Of a stretch of 64,000 bases of DNA, positions 51,682-58,320 are shown piece by piece (position 1 is the first letter of the stretch; each line of letters opens with the position of its first letter). Origin of the DNA: Lysinibacillus_B sp050613145. Lineage in GTDB: Bacteria > Bacillota > Bacilli > Bacillales_A > Planococcaceae. The translations under genes were made by a program, and so were the position numbers. The DNA lies in the NCBI RefSeq assembly GCF_050613145.1, contig NZ_CP192507.1, positions 1,240,001 to 1,304,000 on the forward strand. Reading direction: 5' to 3'. The notes under the pieces were generated by a model. It was not told the DNA's origin and made no database searches. It worked only from the letters and a program-made list of their open reading frames with translations.

Positions 51682-51960
51682 CCCGCATTAACGGGCATTA
51701 AGACTCCCACCTCAAGGCTTAAGGAAAATCGAGAAGCATAGGTGGGAGATTAACTGCCCGTAAAAGCCCGATTGGTTAAGGGCAACAGGACGTTGGTCAC
51801 ACAGGCGTTGCGCTCGCGTTGTGGTGTTCTTAGCTTGCATTCCTCTACTCAATCAGTGGGGGATGAGGGCCGACTAAAATACGTCACGTCCGTGTGACGA
51901 CGTCGGCATTAGCACGTCCTGTACGTCAAAAACCCCACTGATTGAAGTTTCACTTTATTC
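51682..51960 (+). repeat. Structured repeat, copy 2 (IS200/IS605-like non-autonomous element or guide-RNA-like scaffold)
   Basis: Second copy of 10423-10644, again immediately after TTTAT (51677-51681) and with the same 3' end AAGTTTCACTTTATTC. The main stem is CTCCCACCT/AGGTGGGAG here against CTCCTACCT/AGGTAGGAG in copy 1, a compensatory change. A ~60-bp palindromic insertion sits in the loop of the 3' hairpin. Flanks differ completely from copy 1. Confidence 0.6.
51869..51930. repeat. Small palindromic repeat nested inside the loop of structured repeat copy 2
   Basis: GCCGAC / GTCGGC outer arms (51869-51907) with an inner GTCAC/GTGAC hairpin, followed by GCACGTCCTGTACGTC. Absent from copy 1. 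Type resembles, from memory, short palindromic repeats scattered in Planococcaceae genomes. Confidence 0.6.
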
Positions 51961-52025
51961 TATTTTTAGTTCTACATATGGCATCACTTGAATATGAGAT
52001 AGTAAGAGGAAAAGGGGGATGGATA

Positions 52026-52520
52026 ATGGAGCATAATGTGAAAATTCGAGAAAAGATTTGGGAAAGTGTTAGTAGTTTAACGGATGAACACTTGAATACA
52101 GTGGTGGAAGAAGGCACGTGGAGTATTGCGCAAATACTAGAACATTTATATTTATTGGAGGAAAGTGTAGCAAAGCAGATCGCTAAAACTTTAGTAAGTG
52201 AGGATGTAAATGTACCTGAGGCATTTCCGGTTCATTTAGTAGCAGATCGAAAACAAAAAGTGGATGCTCCTCATTATGTGCTGCCTTCTAATGAGCATCA
52301 AACATTAGCGGAACTGAAACATAAATTAACTACATCGAGAGAAACGTTAATGCATAGCATTGAGGGGGTTTCCGATGACGATTTAACCGAAAAAGGATTT
52401 GCCCACCGACGTTTTGGGACATTGGCATTGAAGCAATGGGTAGCGTTAATAGGTTACCACGAAGAACGCCATCTTGGCCAAATTGAAGAAGTAAAACAAG
52501 CGTTAGCAAAAAAGGTTTAA
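52026..52520 (+). CDS. DinB/YfiT-family putative metal-dependent protein
   Basis: 164 aa from ATG 52026 with AAAGGGGGAT upstream; an in-frame ATG at 51942 lies in the repeat and is not used. Four-helix DinB-like bundle; the three metal-binding histidines are visible in AQILEHLYL and ALIGYHEERHLGQIEEV. Members include thiol-dependent transferases such as bacillithiol S-transferases; the substrate here is unknown. Confidence 0.82.
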   Translation: MEHNVKIREKIWESVSSLTDEHLNTVVEEGTWSIAQILEHLYLLEESVAKQIAKTLVSEDVNVPEAFPVHLVADRKQKVDAPHYVLPSNEHQTLAELKHKLTTSRETLMHSIEGVSDDDLTEKGFAHRRFGTLALKQWVALIGYHEERHLGQIEEVKQALAKKV

Positions 52521-52549
52521 ACGTCCTTTTTGGTAAAGGTATAGATAGT

Positions 52550-52589
52550 AAAGGGGCTGAGCCAACAATGTTATGGCTCAGCCCTTTTA
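52550..52589. terminator. Bidirectional terminator between the DinB-family gene and fabI
   Basis: AAAGGGGCTGAGCC / GGCTCAGCCCTTTT with an 11-nt loop; a very stable symmetrical hairpin for the two convergent genes. Confidence 0.9.
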
Positions 52590-52591
52590 TT

Positions 52592-53368
52592 TTATCCCAT
52601 AATATTATAACCAGAGTCTACATAAATTGTTTCGCCCGTTACACCGCGTGATAACTGGCTTAACATACCGATTGTCATATCAGCAACTTCTTCTTGATTT
52701 GTATTGCGTTTTAGAGGCGCAGTCTCTTCAATTTTGTGTAAGATTTGATTGAAGCTTGGAACGCCTTTCGCTGCTAGTGTGCGAATGGCACCTGCTGAAA
52801 TCGCATTAACACGAATACCATCGCGACCAAGGTCTGCTGCTAAATAGCGCATAGCTGCTTCGAGTGCCGCTTTTGCTACGCCCATCACATTATAGCCGTC
52901 TAGTACACGCTCAGCGCCTAAGTAACTCATTGTCACAATAGAAGCACCTTCTGCTAAGTAAGGCTTCGCTGCTTTACTCACGGCCACTAAAGAATAAGCA
53001 CTTGTATCTTGTGCAAATGCATAGCCTTCTCGCGTTGTTTCAACGAAGCGATTTTTTAAATCTTCTGCATGTGCAAATGCTACAGAGTGGACAATACCAT
53101 GAATTGAACCAAACTCTGTGCCGATTTGTTCGAACGCTTTTGCGATTGATTCATCATTATTGACATCGCATTCAATGACTGCTGTTTTTTTATCGCTATA
53201 ATCTGTTAAAAGTTTTTCGATTTTCCCTTTTGAACGGTCTTTGCGATATGTGAAAATAACGTTTGCGCCAATTTCCAATAATCTTTTTGCGACGCCCCAA
53301 GCGATGCTTCGTTCATTTGCCACGCCCATTACGACGATGTTTTTATTAGTTAATTGTAAAAGATCCAT
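52592..53368 (-). CDS. fabI: FabI, enoyl-[acyl-carrier-protein] reductase
   Basis: 258 aa from the ATG at 53368 (AAAGGGG 7 nt upstream; the ATG at 53374 is too close). Short-chain dehydrogenase of the FabI type: VMGVANERSIAWGVAKRL cofactor loop, SIHGIVHSVAFA, the Tyr/Tyr/Lys triad in DTSAYSLVAVSKAAK ... YNVMGVAKAALE, and the C-terminal VTGETIYVDSGYNIMG. It reduces enoyl-ACP in each round of fatty-acid elongation. A FapR operator lies in its promoter region. Confidence 0.97.
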   Translation of the reverse strand: MDLLQLTNKNIVVMGVANERSIAWGVAKRLLEIGANVIFTYRKDRSKGKIEKLLTDYSDKKTAVIECDVNNDESIAKAFEQIGTEFGSIHGIVHSVAFAHAEDLKNRFVETTREGYAFAQDTSAYSLVAVSKAAKPYLAEGASIVTMSYLGAERVLDGYNVMGVAKAALEAAMRYLAADLGRDGIRVNAISAGAIRTLAAKGVPSFNQILHKIEETAPLKRNTNQEEVADMTIGMLSQLSRGVTGETIYVDSGYNIMG

Positions 53369-53399
53369 GCTCATACCCCTTTATCAATACGGTCTATTA

Positions 53400-53416
53400 T
53401 TAGTACCAACTACTAA
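53400..53416. promoter_or_regulatory. FapR operator upstream of fabI
   Basis: TTAGTACCAACTACTAA, a perfect TTAGTA-N5-TACTAA palindrome close to the FapR consensus, 32 bp upstream of the fabI start. Malonyl-CoA would relieve repression. Confidence 0.8.
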
Positions 53417-53737
53417 AACTAACTATAACATTAAATAATTATGGTGGCAATTAGAAAATGTAACTCGCATTAAAATAACGCTATTGGATATCCTCTCCTT
53501 ATGTATATCAGCGTATTTACGTGTATTTTAGCTGAAAAATGAACATAATGAAGCCTTTTTCGAAACATGCATCGTCTATCCCAACTGGTGGATACATGTC
53601 TTTAGGTTGTGGTCAACTATAAAAATAATACATTCCTCTCTATCACGATCATAATAAATGATACTGTACGATTTTTTAATAAGAAAATCATCTGCACAAT
53701 TTAAAAAACCATAAAACCTTCATATGCCGATTTTTGT

Positions 53738-53818
53738 ATACGACTTAATTAAGGATAAGTGCCATTTAGGTGCAGCACCATCGTCCCAGTTTGACACTTA
53801 TTTTAAATTAAGTTGTAT
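53738..53818. repeat. 81-bp imperfect inverted repeat (MITE-like or structured RNA)
   Basis: 24-nt arms (53738-53761 and 53795-53818) pair at about 20 positions, and the 33-nt interior contains the foldback GGTGC-A-GCACC. It lies within a 650-bp gap between fabI and fer in which I see no gene. The palindrome could be a miniature element or part of a lost insertion sequence. Confidence 0.55.
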
Positions 53819-54019
53819 CTCGATTTCTCTATCTAGCATCAACTAGGCATTAAAAATAATGGATTTTAATAGCAGGGTGTAAAAAAGAGGCACTTGCTTT
53901 TCATTTAACTGTAATTTTTAGTACAGCCAAGCATTAAAAGGGGCGTTCTCAACTGCAGCATAATTAGAATGGTTGTACGCTATGAATGTCGGCATAGCAT
54001 GAGCGTATATTTAACCATA

Positions 54020-54054
54020 AAAAAAGGATGTGCGAATACCGCACATCCTTTATA
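54020..54054. terminator. fer terminator
   Basis: AAAGGATGTGCG / CGCACATCCTTT stem with a 5-nt loop; serves fer on the minus strand (T-run from the A-run at 54018-54025). Confidence 0.9.
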
Positions 54055-54068
54055 ATTCCATTGGTATA

Positions 54069-54317
54069 CTATTCGTATTTTAATGAGTCGCCATCGAATG
54101 ATTCTTCTGCTACTTTAATTGAATCAGTAGGGCAACCTTCGAAAGCGTCTTGTAAATCTTCTAGTAAGTCTTCAGGTACTTCTGTAGTACCCATGTTATC
54201 ATCTAAAATAACGAAAGCAATTCCTTCGTCATCGTAATCATAAATATCTGGTGCAGCAGCGCCACATGCGCCACATGCGATACAAGTATCTTTATCAACA
54301 ATTGTATATTTCGGCAT
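54069..54317 (-). CDS. fer: Ferredoxin, single [4Fe-4S]
   Basis: 82 aa from the ATG at 54317 (AAAAGGAGAGG upstream; ATG at 54338 is outside the family length). The cluster ligands are CIACGAC (CxxCxxC) near residue 11 and EGCPTDSI near residue 61; the middle is acidic. Matches B. subtilis Fer. It supplies electrons to cytochromes P450 and similar partners. The neighbouring chromosomal genes upstream of it are replaced by the integrated element. Confidence 0.95.
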   Translation of the reverse strand: MPKYTIVDKDTCIACGACGAAAPDIYDYDDEGIAFVILDDNMGTTEVPEDLLEDLQDAFEGCPTDSIKVAEESFDGDSLKYE

Positions 54318-54430
54318 TGTTACCTCTCCTTTTGTCATTGCTCTTCCGTAAGCTTCTTTCTTATTCTAAAGGTGTTTACTATACTTTTCAACAGTTAAAA
54401 GATGAATTTCATACAAATGTATGAGATATG

Positions 54431-54457
54431 AAAACCTTGTGAAATAAAGGTTTTTTA
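54431..54457. terminator. Hairpin terminator near the element boundary
   Basis: AAAACCTT / AAGGTTTT with an 8-nt loop and T-run. Confidence 0.65.
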
Positions 54458-54524
54458 ATCTGACCTATGTCAATAAGTTTCATTATAACGTATTCAACCG
54501 TATTCAAAAACGTAGTCAAAAAAA
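54458..54524. other. Candidate left attachment region
   Basis: Lies between fer and the 3' end of the integrase gene, where att sites of such elements normally sit. It contains short direct repeats CGTATTCAA (54489, 54499) and CGTAGTCAAA (54511) that could be integrase arm sites. The matching right end lies outside the window, so the core cannot be defined. Confidence 0.35.
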
Positions 54525-55410
54525 CTACAATTCAAGATATTTCTCGAACTTCTGAATGGCTTCTTCTTTAGCCTTTTTAGTGACATGAGCATAGATATTC
54601 ATTGTAATGAGTGCATCGGAATGTCCTAAACGATCTTGCACTTCTTTAATACTTGCTCCAGCTTCAAATAATAAGCTACAATGTGTGTGACGTAAACCAT
54701 GCGTAGTGATTATTGAGAGGTTATATTTTTCTTGAATACCAACAATCCATTTTCTAATTGTGGAAGGCTGCAGGTAAGAATTTTTAGTATTGCTGAATAC
54801 TAATTGTTTAGTTTGCAATGTGTTATGACCTAATTTAAGGTATTCCACTTGCTGCCTTTTCCGCCATTCTTTCAATACAGCAATCGTTTTTTCATCCATT
54901 TTGATTGTACGTGAAACGCCTGACTTTGTAGACTTTACGTATTGTCTAGCATCTAAACCACGTGATAAAGCCTTACTAATTCTTATTTCATTATCCTTCG
55001 TATTGATATCCTCCCAAGTTAAAGCGAGAGCCTCTCCCATACGCATACCGCTGAAAGCCAGAAGCCTAAAAAATGCATAGCGATTGTATCTATCTTCTTT
55101 TTCTAAGCATGTTAAAAACTCTACCAATTCCTCTTTAGAATAAAAATTTTCAGGTACTTCTTCAACGTCTATTTCCTTCTTTATAACAGGGAGGTCAACG
55201 AGCTTCATAGGATTATTTTGAATATATCCACGTTTTATAGCGAAATCAAGAACTTTAGATGTGTACGCCTTTACCTCTCGATACATTTTGAGTTTACGTG
55301 ACCAGTCATTAACATGTTTTTGACATATATCTACAGTGATTTTCTCTATTTTATATTTCCTCATAGCTGGTAGGGCATAGTCCTTAAAATAATACAAAAC
55401 TTTATTGAAT

Positions 55411-56879
55411 AAAGTGGTACCTATTGTCAAGGACACAGTAAAAAAAGAGATTACGCAACTAAGAGATGGTTCCTGTATTGCGCAGGGGCCATCTTTTTTA
55501 GATTCCATTGATAACGATAATTGTTGTAATAGACCATGTAGTGATGAATCTTCGCTTTTAGGGCATCAAGTGTTTGCACAGATTCAAAGTCTACTTCATC
55601 TTTAAAATGACCGAAAAAGGATTCCTGTGGCGCATTGTCCCAACAGTTTCCTCGGCGTGACATCGATTGACCTAGCCTATGTTTCTTTAATAACTTTTGA
55701 TATTTTGGGCTTGTATAATGTACCCCTTGATCTGAATGGATAAAGGCGTCTGGTTGGAGCTTGATTTTCTGATTGCGGACTAATTTTTCAATCGTTTTCG
55801 TTGCGATATCTAACGTGATTCGATCGGAGACATGATAAGCTAAAATTTCGTTGGTAGAGGCATCTTTTACGGTCGACAAATAAGCCATACGCTTTCCGTT
55901 ATATGGCAAATAGGTGATGTCGGTTAAGAGTACTTTTCCAGGTACCCTTTGTTTAAATTCACGATTCAATTTATTTGGCACGACGCGATGTGCTTTCGTT
56001 GCTTTCGCCATTTGTTTATAGGGATTCGGTCTGCGGTGAGGGCACACAATCCCGTACTTGCGCATAATTCGCTGGATCTTTTTACGGCTCATGACGCACT
56101 GGAAGTCATGTTCGAGTGTCATTTTGATGGAGCGAGAGCCCTTTTTATAACCACGGCGATTAAACGCTTTTAAAATCAAATCTCTCGCTTCTAAATCCTT
56201 CCGTTCGTTCGCTGCTCGCATGTCACTGGTCTTTAAGAAACGATAATAACCAGAGCGAGAAACGTTTAATAGGTCACAAAAATAAGCCACCATGCGTTTA
56301 AATGGATGCTGAGCCAGTGTGTCTGAAATCAGTTGATACACCTTACTTGTGCTTCGTTTTTGACTGTCGTTTAACAGCCTCCTTTCTGTCGCTTCTAGCT
56401 TTTTTAGTAACTCCACTTGCCCCTCCAATAGTTGAATGCGTGCGGCTTGTCTTTCAATCACTTCAGTCGCTGTTAATTCGCGCTTTAGCGGTCTACCTGA
56501 ACCAATTTTTCGTGTATCTGTTAAACCAATCAAGCCGTTTTTTTCGTATGCTTTTCGCCAGCGGAAGGCAGCCTGTTCGATTCGTTTCATACCAATGATT
56601 GCTTCATCAAAACCATATTCCTGAAAGATTTGACGAGGTGTTTTCCCTGTTAAGTATTCATCAATAAATTTACTTTTAAATGTATCTGTATAGGTAATTG
56701 TTCGTTCGCTTACGTGTTGTACATTTGGATTCTTTTGAAGTAGCTGTACCTCTTTTGGTGAAAATAAAATTTTACTCATAATAGCCTCTAGTCCTCTAAT
56801 CTTGAATGTCTAGTATATAAAAAAATACCTGCAGTTAAAACACTCTTTTTCAAGTGTCCTAACTACAGGTACCATATTA
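55411..56879 (-). mobile_element. IS3-family insertion sequence (about 1.47 kb) inside int
   Basis: Near-identical inverted ends GGTACCT(A/G)T...GGACAC(A/T) at 55416 and 56873. GAAT occurs on both sides (55407-55410 and 56880-56883) and, if it is the target duplication, sets the ends; the true ends could be a few bases inward, at TGGTACC. One transposase gene fills the element. Confidence 0.8.
55451..56779 (-). CDS. IS3-family transposase, single fused frame
   Basis: 442 aa. N-terminal helix-turn-helix part (about residues 1-130, SKFIDEYLTGKTPRQIFQEYGF plus a leucine-zipper-like IQLLEGQVELLKKLEATERR) corresponding to OrfA, and the integrase core corresponding to OrfB with the DDE triad: LLTDITYLP (about Asp287), HSDQGVHYTS (about Asp347) and PQESFFGHFKDE (about Glu384). 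Most IS3 elements make this product by -1 frameshifting between two genes; here both are in one frame. It looks intact. Confidence 0.92.
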   Translation of the reverse strand: MSKILFSPKEVQLLQKNPNVQHVSERTITYTDTFKSKFIDEYLTGKTPRQIFQEYGFDEAIIGMKRIEQAAFRWRKAYEKNGLIGLTDTRKIGSGRPLKRELTATEVIERQAARIQLLEGQVELLKKLEATERRLLNDSQKRSTSKVYQLISDTLAQHPFKRMVAYFCDLLNVSRSGYYRFLKTSDMRAANERKDLEARDLILKAFNRRGYKKGSRSIKMTLEHDFQCVMSRKKIQRIMRKYGIVCPHRRPNPYKQMAKATKAHRVVPNKLNREFKQRVPGKVLLTDITYLPYNGKRMAYLSTVKDASTNEILAYHVSDRITLDIATKTIEKLVRNQKIKLQPDAFIHSDQGVHYTSPKYQKLLKKHRLGQSMSRRGNCWDNAPQESFFGHFKDEVDFESVQTLDALKAKIHHYMVYYNNYRYQWNLKKMAPAQYRNHLLVA

Positions 56880-57179
56880 GAATGTACTTTCTTCTACAGT
56901 TTTTTTATATTGCTCAATCCACAATTCATATACATCTTGGAACGTTTCTGCTTGTACTTTACGAAATGTGCCGTTATCAATATCTAGTTTAAGTCGTGCT
57001 AATGCAAGTGCGGCTTCTTTTTTTGTTTTAAAACCCCGTCTGGTAGTACGCTGCTCTTTTCCGGTGAGTGGATCTACCCCAACGTAAATTTGAAATTTAT
57101 ATCGCTTCTCACCGTTTTTTAATTCGTAACTCTCAATAGTTGTACTTTGCTTTTTGGCCATACATATTCCTCCTATACC

Positions 57180-57195
57180 GCTTGCGGGGGCAAGG
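57180..57195. repeat. 16-bp repeat GCTTGCGGGGGCAAGG, copy 1
   Basis: Foldback CTTGC-GGGG-GCAAG located between the repressor stop and the int ribosome binding site. An exact copy lies at 58284-58299 in front of the primase gene. Could be a regulatory protein or RNA site of the element. Confidence 0.75.
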
Positions 57196-57208
57196 AGTGG
57201 GAGGGGAG

Positions 57209-57643
57209 TTACTTATTTTTTTCTTCTTCTAGTTTTAATCTTGCATATCTTTCCTCGTGCCATAATTCTTCATATTTTATTATTTCTTTATTTTTCTTTT
57301 TAATTAAATCAACGAATTGAGATACATAGTGTAAATCGTTATAATCATCAAATTCATCATAACTATTTGCAAAATCAATAATATTTTTTTTACTTTCCTC
57401 AATACCTCTTATTGTTTCTCCCATATGTTCTTCATGATAATCACCATAAATTAAATCGTTTGCAGTTACTCCAAGAGCTTTTGCGATTTTTTGGGTAGAT
57501 TCTACATCAGGAACTCGGTCGCCCCTTTCATAATTCCCAATACTAACTCTTGAAAGTCCTGAAAGCTTTGCTAATTGATCTTGAGTTAATTTAAGTTCTT
57601 TTCTTCGGTTAGTTATTCTATCTCCTATTTCCAATGGATTCAT
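57209..57643 (-). CDS. CI-like phage repressor, XRE family
   Basis: 144 aa. N-terminal helix-turn-helix (about residues 8-62; RRKELKLTQDQLAKLSGLSRVSIGNYERGDRVPD) and a helical, highly charged C-terminal region with no peptidase motif, so not a LexA-type self-cleaving repressor. It would be the master (Stl-like) repressor, possibly relieved by a helper-phage protein. The ATG abuts GGAAGG; a TTG at 57634 is better spaced. Divergent from the Cro-like gene across a shared operator region. Confidence 0.85.
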   Translation of the reverse strand: MNPLEIGDRITNRRKELKLTQDQLAKLSGLSRVSIGNYERGDRVPDVESTQKIAKALGVTANDLIYGDYHEEHMGETIRGIEESKKNIIDFANSYDEFDDYNDLHYVSQFVDLIKKKNKEIIKYEELWHEERYARLKLEEEKNK

Positions 57644-57667
57644 CCTTCCATTCTTTATTTTAAAAAT

Positions 57668-57769
57668 ATTGTAACACCTACTGAAAAAGAAAACAAATGA
57701 AACAATAATGTTTACAAAGATAACAAACGAAGCTATAATTTGGGTATAAAGATAACAAATGAAACAATT
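57668..57769. promoter_or_regulatory. Divergent lysogeny-control region with three operator-like repeats
   Basis: Repeats AAACAAATGAAACAAT (57691), GATAACAAACGAAGCT (57719) and GATAACAAATGAAACAAT (57751). Rightward promoter TTTACA-N17-TATAAT (57711-57739) has one repeat inside its spacer and one just downstream; the leftward promoter (TTGTTT at 57696-57691, TACAAT at 57673-57668 on the minus strand) has one over its -35. Classic arrangement for a bistable repressor switch. Confidence 0.75.
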
Positions 57770-57795
57770 CAGTTATCGGAGAAAGGAGATAAAAA

Positions 57796-58011
57796 ATGAT
57801 TGATAACACTTTATTGATTTTAAGTAGGGGTAAAAAAGGTTTATCAATTAGACAACTTTCCAAAGAATCAGGGGTAGGAGCGTCTACAATATCAAAAATA
57901 GAAAATAAAAAAAGTACGGGTTCTCTATTGGTTGCTTCAAAATTAGCGAAAGCATTAGATCTAGAAATTGATAAATTGTTCATTTTAGAAGGAAGGGAAG
58001 AGATGAAATGA
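57796..58011 (+). CDS. Cro-like XRE regulator
   Basis: 71 aa, almost entirely a helix-turn-helix (LSIRQLSKESGVGASTISKIENKK). AAAGGAG lies 7-8 nt upstream. It is the first gene of the rightward transcript and would compete with the repressor for the repeats at 57691-57769. It overlaps the next gene by 4 bp (ATGA). Confidence 0.82.
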   Translation: MIDNTLLILSRGKKGLSIRQLSKESGVGASTISKIENKKSTGSLLVASKLAKALDLEIDKLFILEGREEMK

Positions 58012-58277
58012 AAATCGAACTAGATATGCCAGAAGGATTAGGAGAGCAACTTAAAGCGATTGTACTCACTGCAACAAAACAGGCATTTGAAATTAATCAG
58101 AAGCAGTTATCTGCTAAGGAATGGATGACTCTAAAAGAAGGTGCTGCATACGCTGGTGTGAGTTATAACAGTTTCGTACGTTTTAGATCAATGGGTTTAA
58201 AAGTTTGTGAGATTGATGGAATTAAGAGAGTTTCCAAACGTGAGATTGATAGATTTTTAGAAAATAATTCATTTTAA
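58008..58277 (+). CDS. Excisionase-like HTH protein (MerR/AlpA type)
   Basis: 89 aa. The C-terminal half is a helix-turn-helix_17 module (MTLKEGAAYAGVSYNSFVRFRSMGLKVCEIDGIKRVSKREIDRFLENN), as in Xis and AlpA-type activators of phage satellites. Likely needed for excision or for activating the integrase/replication genes. Coupled to the Cro-like gene. Confidence 0.78.
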   Translation: MKIELDMPEGLGEQLKAIVLTATKQAFEINQKQLSAKEWMTLKEGAAYAGVSYNSFVRFRSMGLKVCEIDGIKRVSKREIDRFLENNSF

Positions 58278-58283
58278 GAAATA

Positions 58284-58299
58284 GCTTGCGGGGGCAAGG
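58284..58299. repeat. 16-bp repeat GCTTGCGGGGGCAAGG, copy 2
   Basis: Exact copy of 57180-57195, in the 43-bp gap between the excisionase-like and primase genes. Confidence 0.75.
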
Positions 58300-58320
58300 T
58301 GTTGTAGAGCAATGGCATAA

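Larger units (their letters stand above)
54525..57161 (-). pseudogene. int: Tyrosine integrase split by an IS3-family insertion
   Basis: N-terminal part: ATG 57161 to about 56880 (94 aa; arm-binding domain with FQIYVGVDPLTGKEQRTTRRGFKTKKEAALALA). C-terminal part: about 55410 to 54525 (~292 aa) with catalytic Arg in SGMRMGEALAL, HGLRH, LGHSD and nucleophile Tyr in MNIYAHV. Joining EEST-F to N-KVLYYF restores one frame of about 386 aa, normal for a phage integrase. The insertion removes function unless the IS excises precisely or an alternative start rescues the catalytic part, which now begins inside IS sequence. Confidence 0.88.
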
